From Athripsodes cinereus (taxonomy: Eukaryota; Arthropoda; Insecta; Trichoptera; Leptoceridae), in contig OX388305.1 in assembly GCA_947579605.1 (NCBI GenBank), forward strand, positions 20,039,542 through 20,103,541: a stretch of DNA of 64,000 bases, in the 5' to 3' direction. Positions 10,854 through 22,111 of this stretch are shown here, piece by piece. Position numbers and translations under genes: made by a program. Position 1 is the first letter of the stretch; every line of letters starts with the position of its first letter. The notes under the pieces are model-generated. The model worked only from the letters and a program-made list of their open reading frames with translations. It was not told the origin of the DNA and made no database searches.

Positions 10854-13340
10854 GGGAAAGAGATTGAGAGGGCGGAGGAGGGGAGGAAATTTTAGCCATA
10901 ATATTAGCCATAATTTATTCAGGTTTTAAAAAGTAACTTATTACTAGGTACTTCACATGCTTAAATTTTGCAACATTATTTTAATATTTTAGTAATTTTA
11001 CATCCGTTTTCGAAGTTGAACTTCCTATGTGGTTCCAATTTTAGCTTCAAATCATAACAATATCCAAATGTTTTATTAGAAATTAGAACTGTTGCTTTTA
11101 TTAAAAATATCAACATATATCTATATCAAACTGCCAGTTGTAATACAACAAATTTATTTTGATGTGGGCACCAAATATGTGGTGGTCAAAGCGCACGCCA
11201 GTCAAATTAATCACTTTTTTGTTGGGCCGGTAAGCAGATAAAATTCATGGTAAAAAATAATGAATTTGCGCTGCATATTGTTGAGAGTTTCACTAATTGA
11301 AGTAACTAAAAGGTAGTGAAACACAATAATTATTATGTTTTCCACGTTGCCTTCAAAACCGCCGAAATAATTTCGTTTCAGAGATCTTCAGCTTTCAGTC
11401 ACGTATATTTCAAGAACCAATACTCACCTGTCTAGGCAATTTTCTATTATTTGAGTTGGTATCTATAAATATACAAAGCTTGGTAGTATATATTTATAAA
11501 AAACATATTTTATTCAGTAAATATGTGTAGTTATTTATCATTTATGGACACATTTGTTTGACAAGAATGAAAGAATAATAATTATCCACTGTACAATGGC
11601 ATCATCCTTCAGACGTATTTCTGGGAAACAAGGTCGTAGGAACGTGTGTTTTTGTATTTACGAATACAAATATTGCAGTTTAATTGACAATGTCTTAAAA
11701 TATTATTATAGAATAATAAATAGGTATCATTTTAATTTTTTTACAAAAGAGATAAAATTAAATTAGCTTTTCAGCAAGGACAGTGAGTGCACATGTTTAT
11801 TGCATGCAACTGGTGTGTTGGCTATCCCACATGTGAGATATGCCGTGATAGTATAAAAGAAATAGCGCTATTTAAAAAAAATAATCACTTTCATGGAATA
11901 AACATAAATTACCAAAATTACCTAATGCTGGTTTTGCTGTATATTTGCAATTTTTTTCAGTTTTTCGAATATTTCTCACAAGGTATCGAATTTAATGCTA
12001 GTGAAACAATAATAATTTCTTCTCAAAGCATAATCCCATCCCGTTCTCAAAAAGAATTGAAAAACATTTTGCGCAGAAGATAAAAAATATTACAAGGAGA
12101 AATATTCATATTTTACACAGAAAAACTAACAAAATAATATCTACGTGATCGAACTACCAAATAAATCAAAATATCCGTGATAGTAAATAAACGGGCAAAA
12201 CCGGTTTTATAATTCAGTCATTTACTTATCAGGGTTAGGTTGCTGTACTGCAAACTGTTAAATAACTCAAATATCACCTATATCGTTTCTCATAAATGGG
12301 GTAGTCAGCAAAATAAATTAATGTTCAAAATATCGAGATGGTTTTCTTCATGCCGATAAAAAAAAAATCAGAATGAACAACAAATGTCTGTAATGTAAAG
12401 TTTAACAAATACCTTTCTATAACTCGTAATGTTCTAGGTATATTAGTTAAGAAATGAATAAAAAAATGAAATAATCCATAAACATGTAGGTACATACTTA
12501 GGTACCTACAAATTGTTGGACTGCATACTATAAGGAAGGAAATCAATTAAAATTCAATTTCAATTCAAATATATTTATAATTGATAAATATACAGTTTAT
12601 AATAATAATCATTTACTTATAATTATACAGCAAGCAAAACAATTCATTCCCTTAAATATGAGCAAAGCTCGTGCTATTAAATAAGTTTGGTGGATATTTT
12701 CAAGTATTTTTGATAAATCAAAATGTAGGATCAAGTAATTTAGATAACAATTTAGATTTTCATAAATGAAACCGGTTTTATATGTTTTTTTTTATGTTAC
12801 AGCTCGTTGCTTAATACAAATGTAATATTTCCTCATTAAATTTAATCTTTTTTGCAGAAAAAAGTTTTAATATAATAATTATGATATATGGACGATTGTA
12901 AAAAGTAAAAACTTATCATCTCAATAAAAATATAAAAATAAATAGGTATCTTAGTTTATGATCTTCCATCTTAGTTCTAATACACATACCTACCTAGACA
13001 TATTATTTATTATCTTAAACTTTAAATGTTTTACAACCATACTTCTGAGCATGTGAAATATTGTTTTAAATTGTATTTCAGAAAAAGTAATTTTTAGTTC
13101 ATACCATTGATAAGAATTGAAAAAAATGTTTGTATTGTTATTGCGATTTATCTATTTTTCTACATATGAGAGGAAACAAACGAGAAAAGCTAAAAATCCG
13201 AAATAAACCAAATGTAAGGTACTTTTTTACTTTTAAGTCCAAATGCTTTGAGAAAGCTTTTTATTTTTTCTAAATAAAAAACGTCCACAAAAGTGAGAGG
13301 GATGTAAAATAAACCGGAGCAAAAAAAAGATTAATAATTT
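10854..13340. other. AT-rich spacer with a degenerate family D copy
   Basis: At 11773-11858, on the minus strand, lies a diverged copy of dispersed family D (TTATTGCATGCAACTGG, GGCTATCCCACATGTG). Frames at 11787-12083 and 12325-12546 translate as low-complexity AT-rich sequence and are not supported as genes. Confidence 0.5.
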
Positions 13341-13382
13341 TATTTTTCAAGAAGAATTGTTAACATATATGTACATAAAGAG

Positions 13383-14442
13383 TTACAATCCATTGGATTG
13401 GTCTGCAACGAGTTTTGTCTTTCTTCTCCATTCGTCCCTATTCTCAGCCAGTCTTTTCAGCTCTACGCATGAGCCACAGTTCATGTCTCTCTTCAGTTGG
13501 TCCATATATAGCGTCTCTTGGTCGGCCTCTGCCATTTGTCCCCTCGGTCTTACCCTCTGCGATGGCGATGAGTAGTCCTGGGTGCCTGATGTTGTGGCCA
13601 ATCCATTTAGCTCGTTGTTGGCTGATTCTCTTAAGGAATTGTCTTTTTTCGCCTACCCTGGTTAACACCTCTTCATTTTCGACGTGCTCCAACCAATGGA
13701 TCTTAAGCATGCGTCTGTAGCACCACATCTCAAAGGCCGCCAACCGTCCGCTTTCACTCTTGCTGATGGTCCATGTCTCACAACCATAAAGCTGAATGCT
13801 CCATACAAAGGCTTTAGTAAGGTTCTTCCTTACGCTTAAGTCAATATTTGGGGATTCCAATATCTTTGATATTTTGTTAAAGGCAATCCTTGCCTGGTTT
13901 ATTCTGCTTACAATTTCTGCTTTGGAGCGTCCATCCTGGTTTATTCTGCTGCCCAGGTACACGAATTCACTTACTTGTTTGATGCTCACTCCATTTATGG
14001 CAATGTTCGCAGTCGCTTCCTCTCTTCCAACGACCATACATTTTGTTTTTTCTTTATTTATTTTCATGTTGTACTTTGACAACAGTATACTTTCCATTTT
14101 TCCTTAGGCTTCGTTCAGCTCCATCTCGGAGTCTACGAGCAGTGCTATGTCGTCAGCATATCTGATCATGTCGACCTTTTTCCCATTTATTTTTACTCCT
14201 GTCCAGTTCTTCATTTCTTCTCTGAGATCATCAACAGTTCGCTGTATATAGCAGTTAAAGAGAGCTGGCGACATTGAGCATCCTTGTCTTACGCCTTGTT
14301 CGACCCTTGCTTCTGCGCAGCTCTCTCCGCTTTTGATCACAGCCATTTCGTTCTTGTATAAGCTCCAGATTGCTCTTCTGTCTTTATAACTCATTACATG
14401 TAAAGTAAATTCTGTCTTTACATGTAAAGTAAAAATATGCAT
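13383..14442 (-). pseudogene. LINE reverse-transcriptase fragment, family L1a
   Basis: Minus-strand remnant of a non-LTR retrotransposon polymerase covering the last part of the reverse transcriptase and the C-terminal region. Visible in order: RQGCSMSPALFN (palm/fingers), the catalytic YADD box (MIRYADDIALL, near 14160), NKEKTKCM, the FVYLG block, LYGCETW (near 13790) and a basic C-terminal tail ending SNGL. An in-frame TAA stands at 14104-14106. One extra A near 13510 shifts the frame, because the related copy at 51574-51861 reads straight through as GRPRDAYMDQLK. The 5' part is missing. The clade looks RTE-like, but this rests on motif memory. Confidence 0.85.
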
Positions 14443-14783
14443 ATTATTTGAAGTCTTAAAAACTTAAAATAATTTGTTTCGTTGAGGTTCTCGGGTTTGC
14501 TGCGTGGATCTCCGTCGTTCTTTCTTCTAGCTTTCGGCTTCTATGTTGAAGCCATCTTCATTCCTTGGGATACGGCGTGAGGGAATTGTATTCTTTAGTT
14601 ATAATTGTAACAAAACAACAATAAAATATGGAAAAAATTACAAGACGTAGTAAATAAAATTCGTGTTTCTTTACCCAGTCTAATGGCAACTTTGTAGGTT
14701 AGTATTTACCCACCTGACACTAAGTTTTTTCACAACCCCTCCAAGGCAATTCCTTGCGGACGTCTCCTCCACAAAGTACCTAG
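14443..14783. other. Spacer with short repeats
   Basis: At the LINE 5' boundary a 15-base word TACATGTAAAGTAAA occurs twice (14395-14432). A GC-richer patch at 14480-14590 contains the self-complementary pair GGCTTC...GAAGCC and is probably a repeat fragment. Confidence 0.4.
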
Positions 14784-14852
14784 AATATATCTGAAAAGTT
14801 TGCGTCTAAGGCAAACGACACTGACAACTACGCCGAAGTCGACTTGAAGAGG
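14784..14852 (+). CDS. Exon-like 23-codon frame with consensus splice donor
   Basis: A 23-codon frame ends in NDTDNYAEVDLKR and abuts a full consensus donor, AGG-GTAAGT (14853-14858). Its third positions are rich in C and G (AAC GAC ACT GAC AAC TAC GCC GAA GTC GAC), unlike the AT-rich background. The upstream acceptor is weak: CTAG at 14780-14783 with little polypyrimidine. No family is recognised. It may be an internal exon of a gene whose introns fill much of this window, or a fossil of one. Confidence 0.3.
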
Positions 14853-14858
14853 GTAAGT

Positions 14859-15761
14859 ACCTACCTGCAATATAACATAATGGAATTGATAAAGGTGGCG
14901 CTTTCTAAGGTAGAAAAAACTTATTGAAACAGTATTACATGATTGCATGTCTCTGGTACCTACCAATAGATTCGATTTTGTTTTTCATACATTCATAGTT
15001 TAAAGTACATTTGACATTCAATTCCTCAAGATTCAACATCAATTTTTTTTTATCAGTTGGATGCGTCGGTGGTTACATTATGTAGGGCCCCCAACCAAAC
15101 TCAAAGCCATACATAGGACACTCCACATAATGGTTCAATGTCTGGTATTATGAGCCGTCTTGTCATTCAAGTCTGCGGGACAAGCCCCTTAGTTGTCTAC
15201 TGCCTACATATAGTATCTGCCTTGTCCTGTTTGAGGACTATTTAGCTTTGACCATTGTTTGAGTGGTAGACTGAATCATAAAGAATATGTTGGAAGTAAC
15301 AAAGTTATATTTATAATTGTATGTATTTTAGACATATGATTAGTATTGGCATTCATGTTGGCATATTGGGATAGTTTTTGATGCTATTTCAGTGACATTT
15401 TACTGAATAGGTACTATAAACATTGATCTATTATGTTAACACATTGATCTATTATGTTTGTGTTATATCAATGACTATAAATGAGAAAATGATTGTTTAC
15501 CAATCGAACTAAATGTATTGATTATTATTGTGCACTGTCAAAGTAAGCTTACAAGACAATAAAATTAAATTTGCCAATCATTATAAGGAAATATTTAATA
15601 GGTACAATCTTGATGTGATTTTGTTTACTTGAAAAGAATTCAACAAAATTGAACGAAATCACTTTGAGTACGTTTCTACGGTATAAAATATTTAAACAGT
15701 TTATTTTCTACCACCTAATTGCCTTTAGAAAATTGCAATCAATTTCAGCAAACCTTTACCA
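14859..15761. other. AT-rich spacer
   Basis: A GC-richer patch at 15055-15240 is unexplained. No gene or RNA recognised. Confidence 0.5.
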
Positions 15762-15815
15762 TTATACACCTTTCACAGTAAGCTAAAAGCTTGTGTCGTG
15801 AAAGGGGAGTTTGCC
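15762..15815 (-). mobile_element. SINE family S1, fragment B (stem region only)
   Basis: This 54-base fragment contains only the S1 stem region (CACCTTTCACAGTAAGCT through GTGTCGTGAAAGG). Neither the tRNA-like head nor the tail is present. Confidence 0.6.
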
Positions 15816-16805
15816 TTTTTTGTAGCTTAATGTATGCGAATTTGATAGAAAAATCAACCACGTAACGACTTAAAATGAGTTGTTTTACACATTAATAACA
15901 AATAGAAATATGATTTACAGTTTCGCTTGCTACTTTTTTAAAGTGAGCTAGATTTTGTATCCGATTGCAAGCAAATAGCAGATAAACCTAAAGAAAAAAC
16001 ATTCTTCCACGAGAAACTTATTTCCAAAAATTAAATTCATAACCACTTCTACAACATCCGTTATGCGTTTATCTTTGTGTGAATAAATAAATGAAACTTT
16101 TGAATTAAAAAAAAAATATGAAAAAAAAAAAAAACTTAAACTTATTTTTTTGGTGAAAAAAAATAAGTTATACAATATAAAGGGAAAAACTTTTCTGAAT
16201 CTTAAATGTCTTGTGTCAACCCAAAGGTCACAACCATCAACTACTTTTTATTGATTGTCGAATATTGTTTGCTCACCCAAAGAAGATACTTAGCAATAAT
16301 AAAATGAACCCTTTTATAGAAGTAAAAGAACAACCTTGTTTGAATAAGTACATTTAATTCAAAATACATAATGGAGACATTTTATATGGTGAAAGAGAAT
16401 AGTATATACGCGATAGGGTAAATATATAGTGTAATATACCTACATTTTTTCAATTATCCGCTGTTGATTTTCCTTGAGAAAACAGTACCTAATAATGAAA
16501 GAATCTTATTTTTTTTCCTTAAATCCCGGGCATAACACTCAATATCTGCGACCCACTCAAACGTAAGCCTTCCTGTCCTCTTCTGGATAAAACAGCTACC
16601 CCAGATTATGTATATCCATCAGTTCCCTGATATTTCCGAGTCTGATTATTCACATTCAAATAATAATCCGATCCACGCTTTGAAGACAAAAATGCAGTGA
16701 TATGATAGCCAAAAAGTAGAAGCAAGATATCACAATCACTGTGTTTGTCATTCAGATGTGTAAATTAAAACCTAGGGCATACCTACCTTCATTACTTATT
16801 TTTAT
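15816..16805. other. AT-rich spacer with poly-A runs
   Basis: Poly-A runs lie near 16100-16165. The patch at 16520-16640 is less AT-rich and may be a decayed mobile-element fragment, family not identified. Confidence 0.45.
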
Positions 16806-16862
16806 CCGAAAATATTTATTTATTTATAATAATACATACGGCTTACGCCTTTAATACACAGT
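16806..16862 (-). mobile_element. Retroposon 3' end, family G
   Basis: Minus-strand reading TATTAAAGGCGTAAGCCGTA followed by TAAATAAATA. The same 3' end lies at 33201-33254 on the plus strand, and a short diverged piece at 61821-61848. Confidence 0.5.
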
Positions 16863-18441
16863 AAAAAACAATAATTTCAAACGAAATATACCTACACAAA
16901 GATATATTTTTTTTAAAGATATCTAAGTATGTAATAATTGTCATCACGTTTAACATAATTTGGGGTATCTTACAACTTTGGAACGACGGACAAATTTAAA
17001 TAATAACAATTAACATTTTGAATAGACATGTCCAACTTATTTTGTGACCTTGAACCACGAATAAAAAAGTTAACCTTTTAAAAAAATGTAAAAAGTAAGT
17101 CGTGTTTGTAAAAATTTTGCACTTACCCACTTTTCTTTTCACTTTCCATAAATAGGTATAATTACACAAATTCTTCTCAATGTTTACCTGTTTGTACACA
17201 GAGTTTATCAAGCAGAAAACATTGTAAGAAAAGCCAGATATGATGATTTCAGTAATAAAGGAGAGAGCGAAAAGACATAATATACAAAAACACATTAAAG
17301 TAAAAAAAAATGGTGAATTTTATAACGCAACCGTCGTAATATTTAAGAAAACTTTAGCGATTTTTGCGACAGAAAAGTCGTAAACTATTTCAAAAAAGAG
17401 AAAAAACTTTTTTACAGGAGGCCAAATCTCATTCAGCGATATATTGTTTCATCATTTTTTATTAAATTTATTCCGATCCAAATGTTTCTTTTTACTTTTT
17501 TTAACAGGTCACAGCAACAAAATACTTTGAAAATTTTGAAAATAAATAGTAATATTAGATATTATTTTTTGAAAACACAGCATCTCGCATTCAGCGCTTT
17601 TTCTGTTTAAATATTATTTAAGATAAGGGAATGTAAAAAAATGTTTAAATATATTTTGTAATGTGAATCTTAAGTGATTGACTGTATTATGAAATAAAAA
17701 ATCATTACATCTACTCTTTTATCTCCATTTTTACATAGTTTACATCACAAAGTATGCCAGAATCCATTTAATTTACGTACTCTATTTAATTATTTAATCT
17801 TCTGTGATACAACATACACACTCACCCACATACACAAATACACCTATATACATATACACGTATAGGTTCATATTAAATATTTTTTAGCTTTTTTTCTTTT
17901 CGAAATGTAATCATAATTTTAAATAAAAGCAAACCAATTTATTTTCAGATTATTTTTTCCTACATTGTTATCTCAAAAAGTTCTCTCGTTAAAACTTTGA
18001 AGTCTGGACATATTATTTTAATTGTCTTCCGAGAAAGTCACATAAATTTCATTTTGTTTATTTATGAAGCCATTGCATTTATTTTGAGATGTTTGTATTG
18101 TGGAAAAACATAAAATATTTTTTAAAAAAATGACCAAATTTATTTACTGTAGAAAACTTCTTTTATAATGTAAAGTAAATTTTTTTATGATACAATGATA
18201 AAGTTCGTTTCTGTATGGCTAATATAATATGTAATATGCAAGTCCTTTTATTTGATAGAAATATAAATATTTGCTTTTACAATCATGGCCCACTCCACAA
18301 GTAGGGACGCCAGTGGATTTTCTGCAATACTATTTATAATATTCAGGATGTGTGGCATTTAAGTCAATGAAAGTTCAAGTTGTCACATGTCTTATTTGTA
18401 ATGTTTTTATAGTAATGTAATACAGTTAAACCGTAAATTGA
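16863..18441. other. AT-rich spacer
   Basis: No gene recognised. The 99-codon minus frame at 16996-17295 is rich in Phe, Leu and Lys from AT-rich DNA and shows no family signature. A degenerate family D fragment lies near 18283-18320, and a CA-rich low-complexity patch at 17815-17865. Confidence 0.5.
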
Positions 18442-18960
18442 ACCATCATGGCACATCACAGGAGTAACTTAGCCAACAGACCAGAGGCCTGAGTCAACAA
18501 CACACTATCGCGTCACGTTCCCGCTCCGCTAGCGTTCGGGTGCAGACGATGGTGCGCCAAAGTGTTAATTTTCGAAACACTTTGGCGCACCATAGACGAA
18601 AGTGTGTTGTTGACTCAGGCCTGAGTCAACAACACACTTTCGTCTCACGTTCCCGCTCCGTGAGCGTTCGGGTGCAGACGATGTTGCAAGAAAGTGTCAA
18701 TTTCGTTGCTAAGATACACAATAGTTACGAAAATTAACACTTTGGCGCATCATCGTCTGCACCCGAACGCTAGCGGAGCGGGAACGTGAGGCGATAGTGT
18801 GTTGTTGACTCAGGCCTGTACGTAATAAACATACAAGCTGCCCTTTTCGTTTCAACATGCAAAATACTACATTTGGGACGGATGACAAACCTCATCACTG
18901 AATTTAAGATGTTAAATGTCTTTTTTATTCCATGTACTTGACTTTTACAGGACACTAGGA
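18442..18960 (+). repeat. Dispersed repeat family D, interrupted by a foldback
   Basis: The left part (18442-18484, ACCATCATGGCACATC...CAACAGACCAG) continues after the foldback at 18815 (CCTGTACG...AAACATACAAGC, GATGACAAACCTCATCAC). Copies at 53671-53900, 30228-30290 and 30592-30700 show the same order without the insertion. Confidence 0.65.
18485..18817. repeat. Compound foldback element (two palindromic units)
   Basis: Outer arms 18485-18574 and 18728-18817 are inverted copies about 90 bases long, with two mismatches seen. Inside is a shorter inverted arm (18573-18622) and a second copy of the left arm starting at 18617, so two foldback units share the hexamer AGGCCT (18617-18622). The arms are GC-rich compared with their surroundings. 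No coding capacity. It sits precisely inside a family D repeat. Confidence 0.85.
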
Positions 18961-19022
18961 AAAGAGTAGAGGAAAAATTCTTCGCCAGGCGCTCATTCTA
19001 AATTGAGAAATCTAATAATCAT

Positions 19023-19343
19023 ACTATACTATACTATACCCTCACGCCGTATCCCAAGTGGGGTAGGCAGAGAGAACGGAACGCCAAACAGATTATCTTT
19101 ACACACTTCCTTCGCTTCCTCCACATTCATCCAGTTTCTCATACACGCACGTCGATTCCTCTTACTCAACACGCGGCCGTCCTTGAGAATTTGATTCACG
19201 TGATCAAGCCACGTGGTTCTCGAACGGCCGCGTTTCCTCACACCCTTTCTTTCAGACAAGTATATCCTCTTTGTCATTCTTACTTCGCTCATTCGTTCAA
19301 CGTGTCCAAACCACCGTAGTTTATTCACGAGCAATATAATCAT
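19023..19343 (-). mobile_element. 5'-truncated LINE, family L2, copy 1, with 12-bp target duplication
   Basis: The minus-strand coding end of an RTE-like LINE, with the blocks NKLRWFGHVERM, RGRSRTTWLDHVNQIL and RRACMRNWM. The 3' tail is a TATAG-type repeat (19021-19038 on the plus strand). The insertion is flanked by a perfect 12-base duplication, TCTAATAATCAT, at 19011-19022 and 19344-19355. The reverse-transcriptase core is absent, so the copy is inactive. Close relatives: 22112-22612 and 33766-34076. Confidence 0.85.
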
Positions 19344-19355
19344 TCTAATAATCAT

Positions 19356-20169
19356 TTACTATCCATTATAATATTATGAATGAATTCTTAAGAATTCTGG
19401 TCCAAGTACCTACGAGTCTTTTACGAGTGCGAGGGATGTTCTTTGTGTTATTTCACAACAATTCTTTGCCGGGAGCTCCACGGTATTGTTTATGGTTTAC
19501 GTTGCATACACTTTTGTTTGACAAAAAACAGTGTTAATTTTATATTTTAAAATTATTCATAATACTGTTTCACAACGTTTACACTGATACATTTAATTCA
19601 ATTATATACAAGAGTATATTATTTGCTTTGCCAGGATCTCTAGAGACTAATTTTAATTTGTGTACATGGTGAATAGAATTGTAATACTAAAATTTATTTT
19701 TGTGGTGTAGCATAAATTTCAGTTATATAATTTAGATATTTTATTAAAATATTAGTGGGAAATCTATTGTTTACAAACGTTTACACCAACCTTGTCATAA
19801 ACTTGTTCCGGTAAATTTTGATAAATTATTATGTAAGAGAATTCTGCATACGATACTTGTTATAGAAATGTGTGTATATTGTATTCCTGAGGTTGGTCAA
19901 ATGCCAAGTGTAAGGTTTTGTTAACATGACTATACCTATTATGTATGACAAAATGTAGATATTTTGACAAGATAGTAATAATATATTGTATGTATATGTA
20001 AATAGTTCAGTAGAGATGTATGGCACTGTATGATATTTTTATTTATGATTTTGGGTTTGTTTTGACTATGACGAATGTAAGCAAATATAAAATATTTTAT
20101 TAGAATATTTGTTTTGAGAGAAATGTAATAAAATACAATTTTATCTAACAATCATAAAACAAAGTTTTT
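19356..20169. other. AT-rich spacer
   Basis: No gene recognised. Frames at 19829-20151 are AT-driven and not supported. Confidence 0.5.
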
Positions 20170-20352
20170 TCATACGTTTATATTTATTGAATACCTAAAT
20201 TGTAGAAACCAGTCAATGTCTTTGTCATTGGGTCGGTTTACAGTAAAAGAAGAAAATCCAGGCCGTTTCAATTTTTGTAGATGAATGAAAAGCGCTTTTT
20301 GCCCTTTTTGGTGCAAAACGCTATTTGCAATCATTGGAATTACTCCAAACAT
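20170..20352 (-). CDS. Exon-like 60-codon frame, unrecognised
   Basis: The minus-strand frame reads HLQKLKRPGFSSFTVNRPND and continues KDIDWFLQFR, a composition unlike the AT-driven frames nearby. It could be bounded by an acceptor (TTGCAAATAG upstream) and a donor (AG-GTATTC after WFLQFR). No family is recognised. It may be a coding exon fossil or part of a transposon protein. Confidence 0.25.
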   Translation of the reverse strand: MFGVIPMIANSVLHQKGQKALFIHLQKLKRPGFSSFTVNRPNDKDIDWFLQFRYSININV

Positions 20353-20495
20353 AACATAATTTTTTGTTAGTACCTACCTAAACTTAGTTCTTAAAATTAC
20401 TTTGTTAAAACAATATTCGACTCAGAAGCCACCCATCGTTAGTAATTTTTTTTATTAGCACCATTGCACAATGAATGAAAATATTAAAGTTATTT

Positions 20496-20713
20496 CATCA
20501 TCATCATCATCATCGCCCTCAACGCTCCTCTCGGGAGCACAGGGCAGAAACCAGCCTCCTCCATTCAGAGCGTCTCTGTGCCAATTGCGTCACCTCTTCC
20601 CACGACATTCCTTGCGCTCTGATATCGTTGTCATAGGAACGGTGTATTGTGAAAGAGGGACGCCCGGGCCTACGGAACCCCTGCGGACGGAAGAACAGTG
20701 CTCTTTTTGGCCA
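20496..20713 (-). mobile_element. LINE 3' end (3' segment of a twin-primed insertion), family L3
   Basis: On the minus strand, from 20713 down, the frame reads ALFFRPQGFRRPGRPS, then SYDNDIRAQGMSWEEV and WRRLVSALCSREER before a TGA near 20525, followed by a GAT-repeat tail at 20498-20515. This is the normal end of an RTE-like LINE polymerase. Its 5' neighbour at 20720-21019 is the preceding part of such a protein but in the opposite orientation. A decayed copy of this 3' end lies at 57535-57652. Confidence 0.8.
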
Positions 20714-20719
20714 ACTATC

Positions 20720-21019
20720 ATTGGACTAATGGTTGGCAATTCCCAAATATCTCAGGTTAGTAAATTCAGGTACCTGGGAGCAACCATAACGCCAGAGGGT
20801 GATCTCCGGTCGGAATTACCAATCCGCATAGGAGCAGCTAGCGGGGCTTTCAACAACATGAACAAAGTTTGGAAGGCGTCTGGACTCAGCATCAGGACAA
20901 AATGTCGCTTGTTCAATGCGTGCATCATCCCAATCCTTCTATATGGCTGCGAGTCTTGGCACTTAACCAAGGCTCAAGAGCGGAAGATACTAAGCTTTGA
21001 AAACAAGTGTCTTAGAAGG
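20720..21019 (+). mobile_element. LINE polymerase C-terminal region (inverted 5' segment), family L3
   Basis: The plus-strand frame contains FRYLGATITPEGDLRSE, LLYGCESWHLTKAQE and SFENKCLRR, blocks that lie just downstream of the reverse transcriptase in RTE-like LINEs. It ends abruptly after CLRR at 21019, where the candidate target duplication AAAGTTGTTT (21020-21029) begins; its partner AAAGTTATTT is at 20486-20495. Inverted relative to its own 3' end, as expected from twin priming. Confidence 0.8.
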
Positions 21020-21029
21020 AAAGTTGTTT

Positions 21030-21958
21030 AGGAATGTATTAATATAATATTCTGTTGTGAGATCTGTAACTCAAATATTGTTAAAAGTGAAAGAAATAGG
21101 TTTATCGTTAAATTTTAAATCTAATTCAAACTTCAATTCGGATAATTACTTCATTAAAAACAGTTAAGACACATAGTATTTTTTTCTTATATTTATTTAT
21201 TTTATTTCTCTTGCACATCATCATACACATAACAAAGTAACAAATCATTTTATATAAAAAAAAGAATGTGATGATATGCAGTGGCGAGATTATCACTTTA
21301 TAGTGATATTGTTTATAATCGTAGTATCTACTGATGTGTCATATTGATAATGATTTAAATAAATCCATCAATCTTACAACCATCAATCAATCAATCCGTA
21401 TTGTCAATTAGGGGTGACTTGTTCAAATTTCGAATGAATGTTGAAAGCAGGTACAAATCGTAGTAGTAACTGACCCAAATTAAAAAGAAATCACAAAAAC
21501 TATAGTAAACATAATATGCTTAGTTAAGTACCTACTGTATTACCTCTTCAAGTTGGTAGATAAGTAGTAGTGATGGTCCCGAGTTTCATATTTTTACGTT
21601 CGCCAATAAGAACATAATATAAACGTTTTTTGTCCTAAGTTTTCAAGATTCAGTAAAGGGTGTTTAGTAAATACCTACCTACTTATTATTTCAAATTTTC
21701 TACCTCCCGTCGTCGTCGTCAAATTTTTATGTTGGTAAAAGATTTTGAAATTGGTATTTGATTTTTTTTTATTTCATTTCCATTTTTTTATTATAAGTAA
21801 AATAAACTGTTTTTTTTTCATTTTTAATTTGGTAGCTAAAGGAATTTAAAATATTCCACGATCTCATCGTTTTTGTATGATTTTTTTTATGAACTTAGCC
21901 GAGCTTAAAAGCATAATTCTCAACATTCACATGTTTGAATATACATATAAATACTGGG
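21030..21958. repeat. AT-rich spacer with a retroposon 3' end (family V)
   Basis: At about 21213-21325 lies a block (GCACATCATCATACAC, CAGTGGCGAGATTATCAC, TAGTGATAT) recurring at 25876-25990; probably a minus-strand retroposon 3' end. The rest is AT-rich with no gene seen. Confidence 0.45.
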
Positions 21959-22098
21959 CAATTGTCGCCAAAATATTAAAGACGTGAAGAAGAATGGTCG
22001 ACAAGTGTTATCAAAACGGTTGTTCTTCTGTTCAAAAGCAACTGGCTGGATAGTGTTACAAAACTTTTCTTTATTTTCATTTTTGATATTAAAACATT
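21959..22098. repeat. 140-bp direct repeat, copy 1
   Basis: Nearly identical to 23137-23276 (one substitution and one T indel seen). The first copy abuts the LINE fragment at 22112; the second does not. The word TCGCCAAAATATTAAAGACG lies near the left edge. Nature unknown. Confidence 0.8.
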
Positions 22099-22111
22099 GT
22101 ATGCAAGCAAG

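Noticed and set aside
13357..14107. Three plus-strand frames opposite the LINE
   Set aside because: They are shadows of the minus-strand reverse-transcriptase frame.
16996..17295. 99-codon minus frame as a gene
   Set aside because: Its Phe/Leu/Lys/Ile-rich sequence is what AT-rich spacer gives by chance and it shows no domain.
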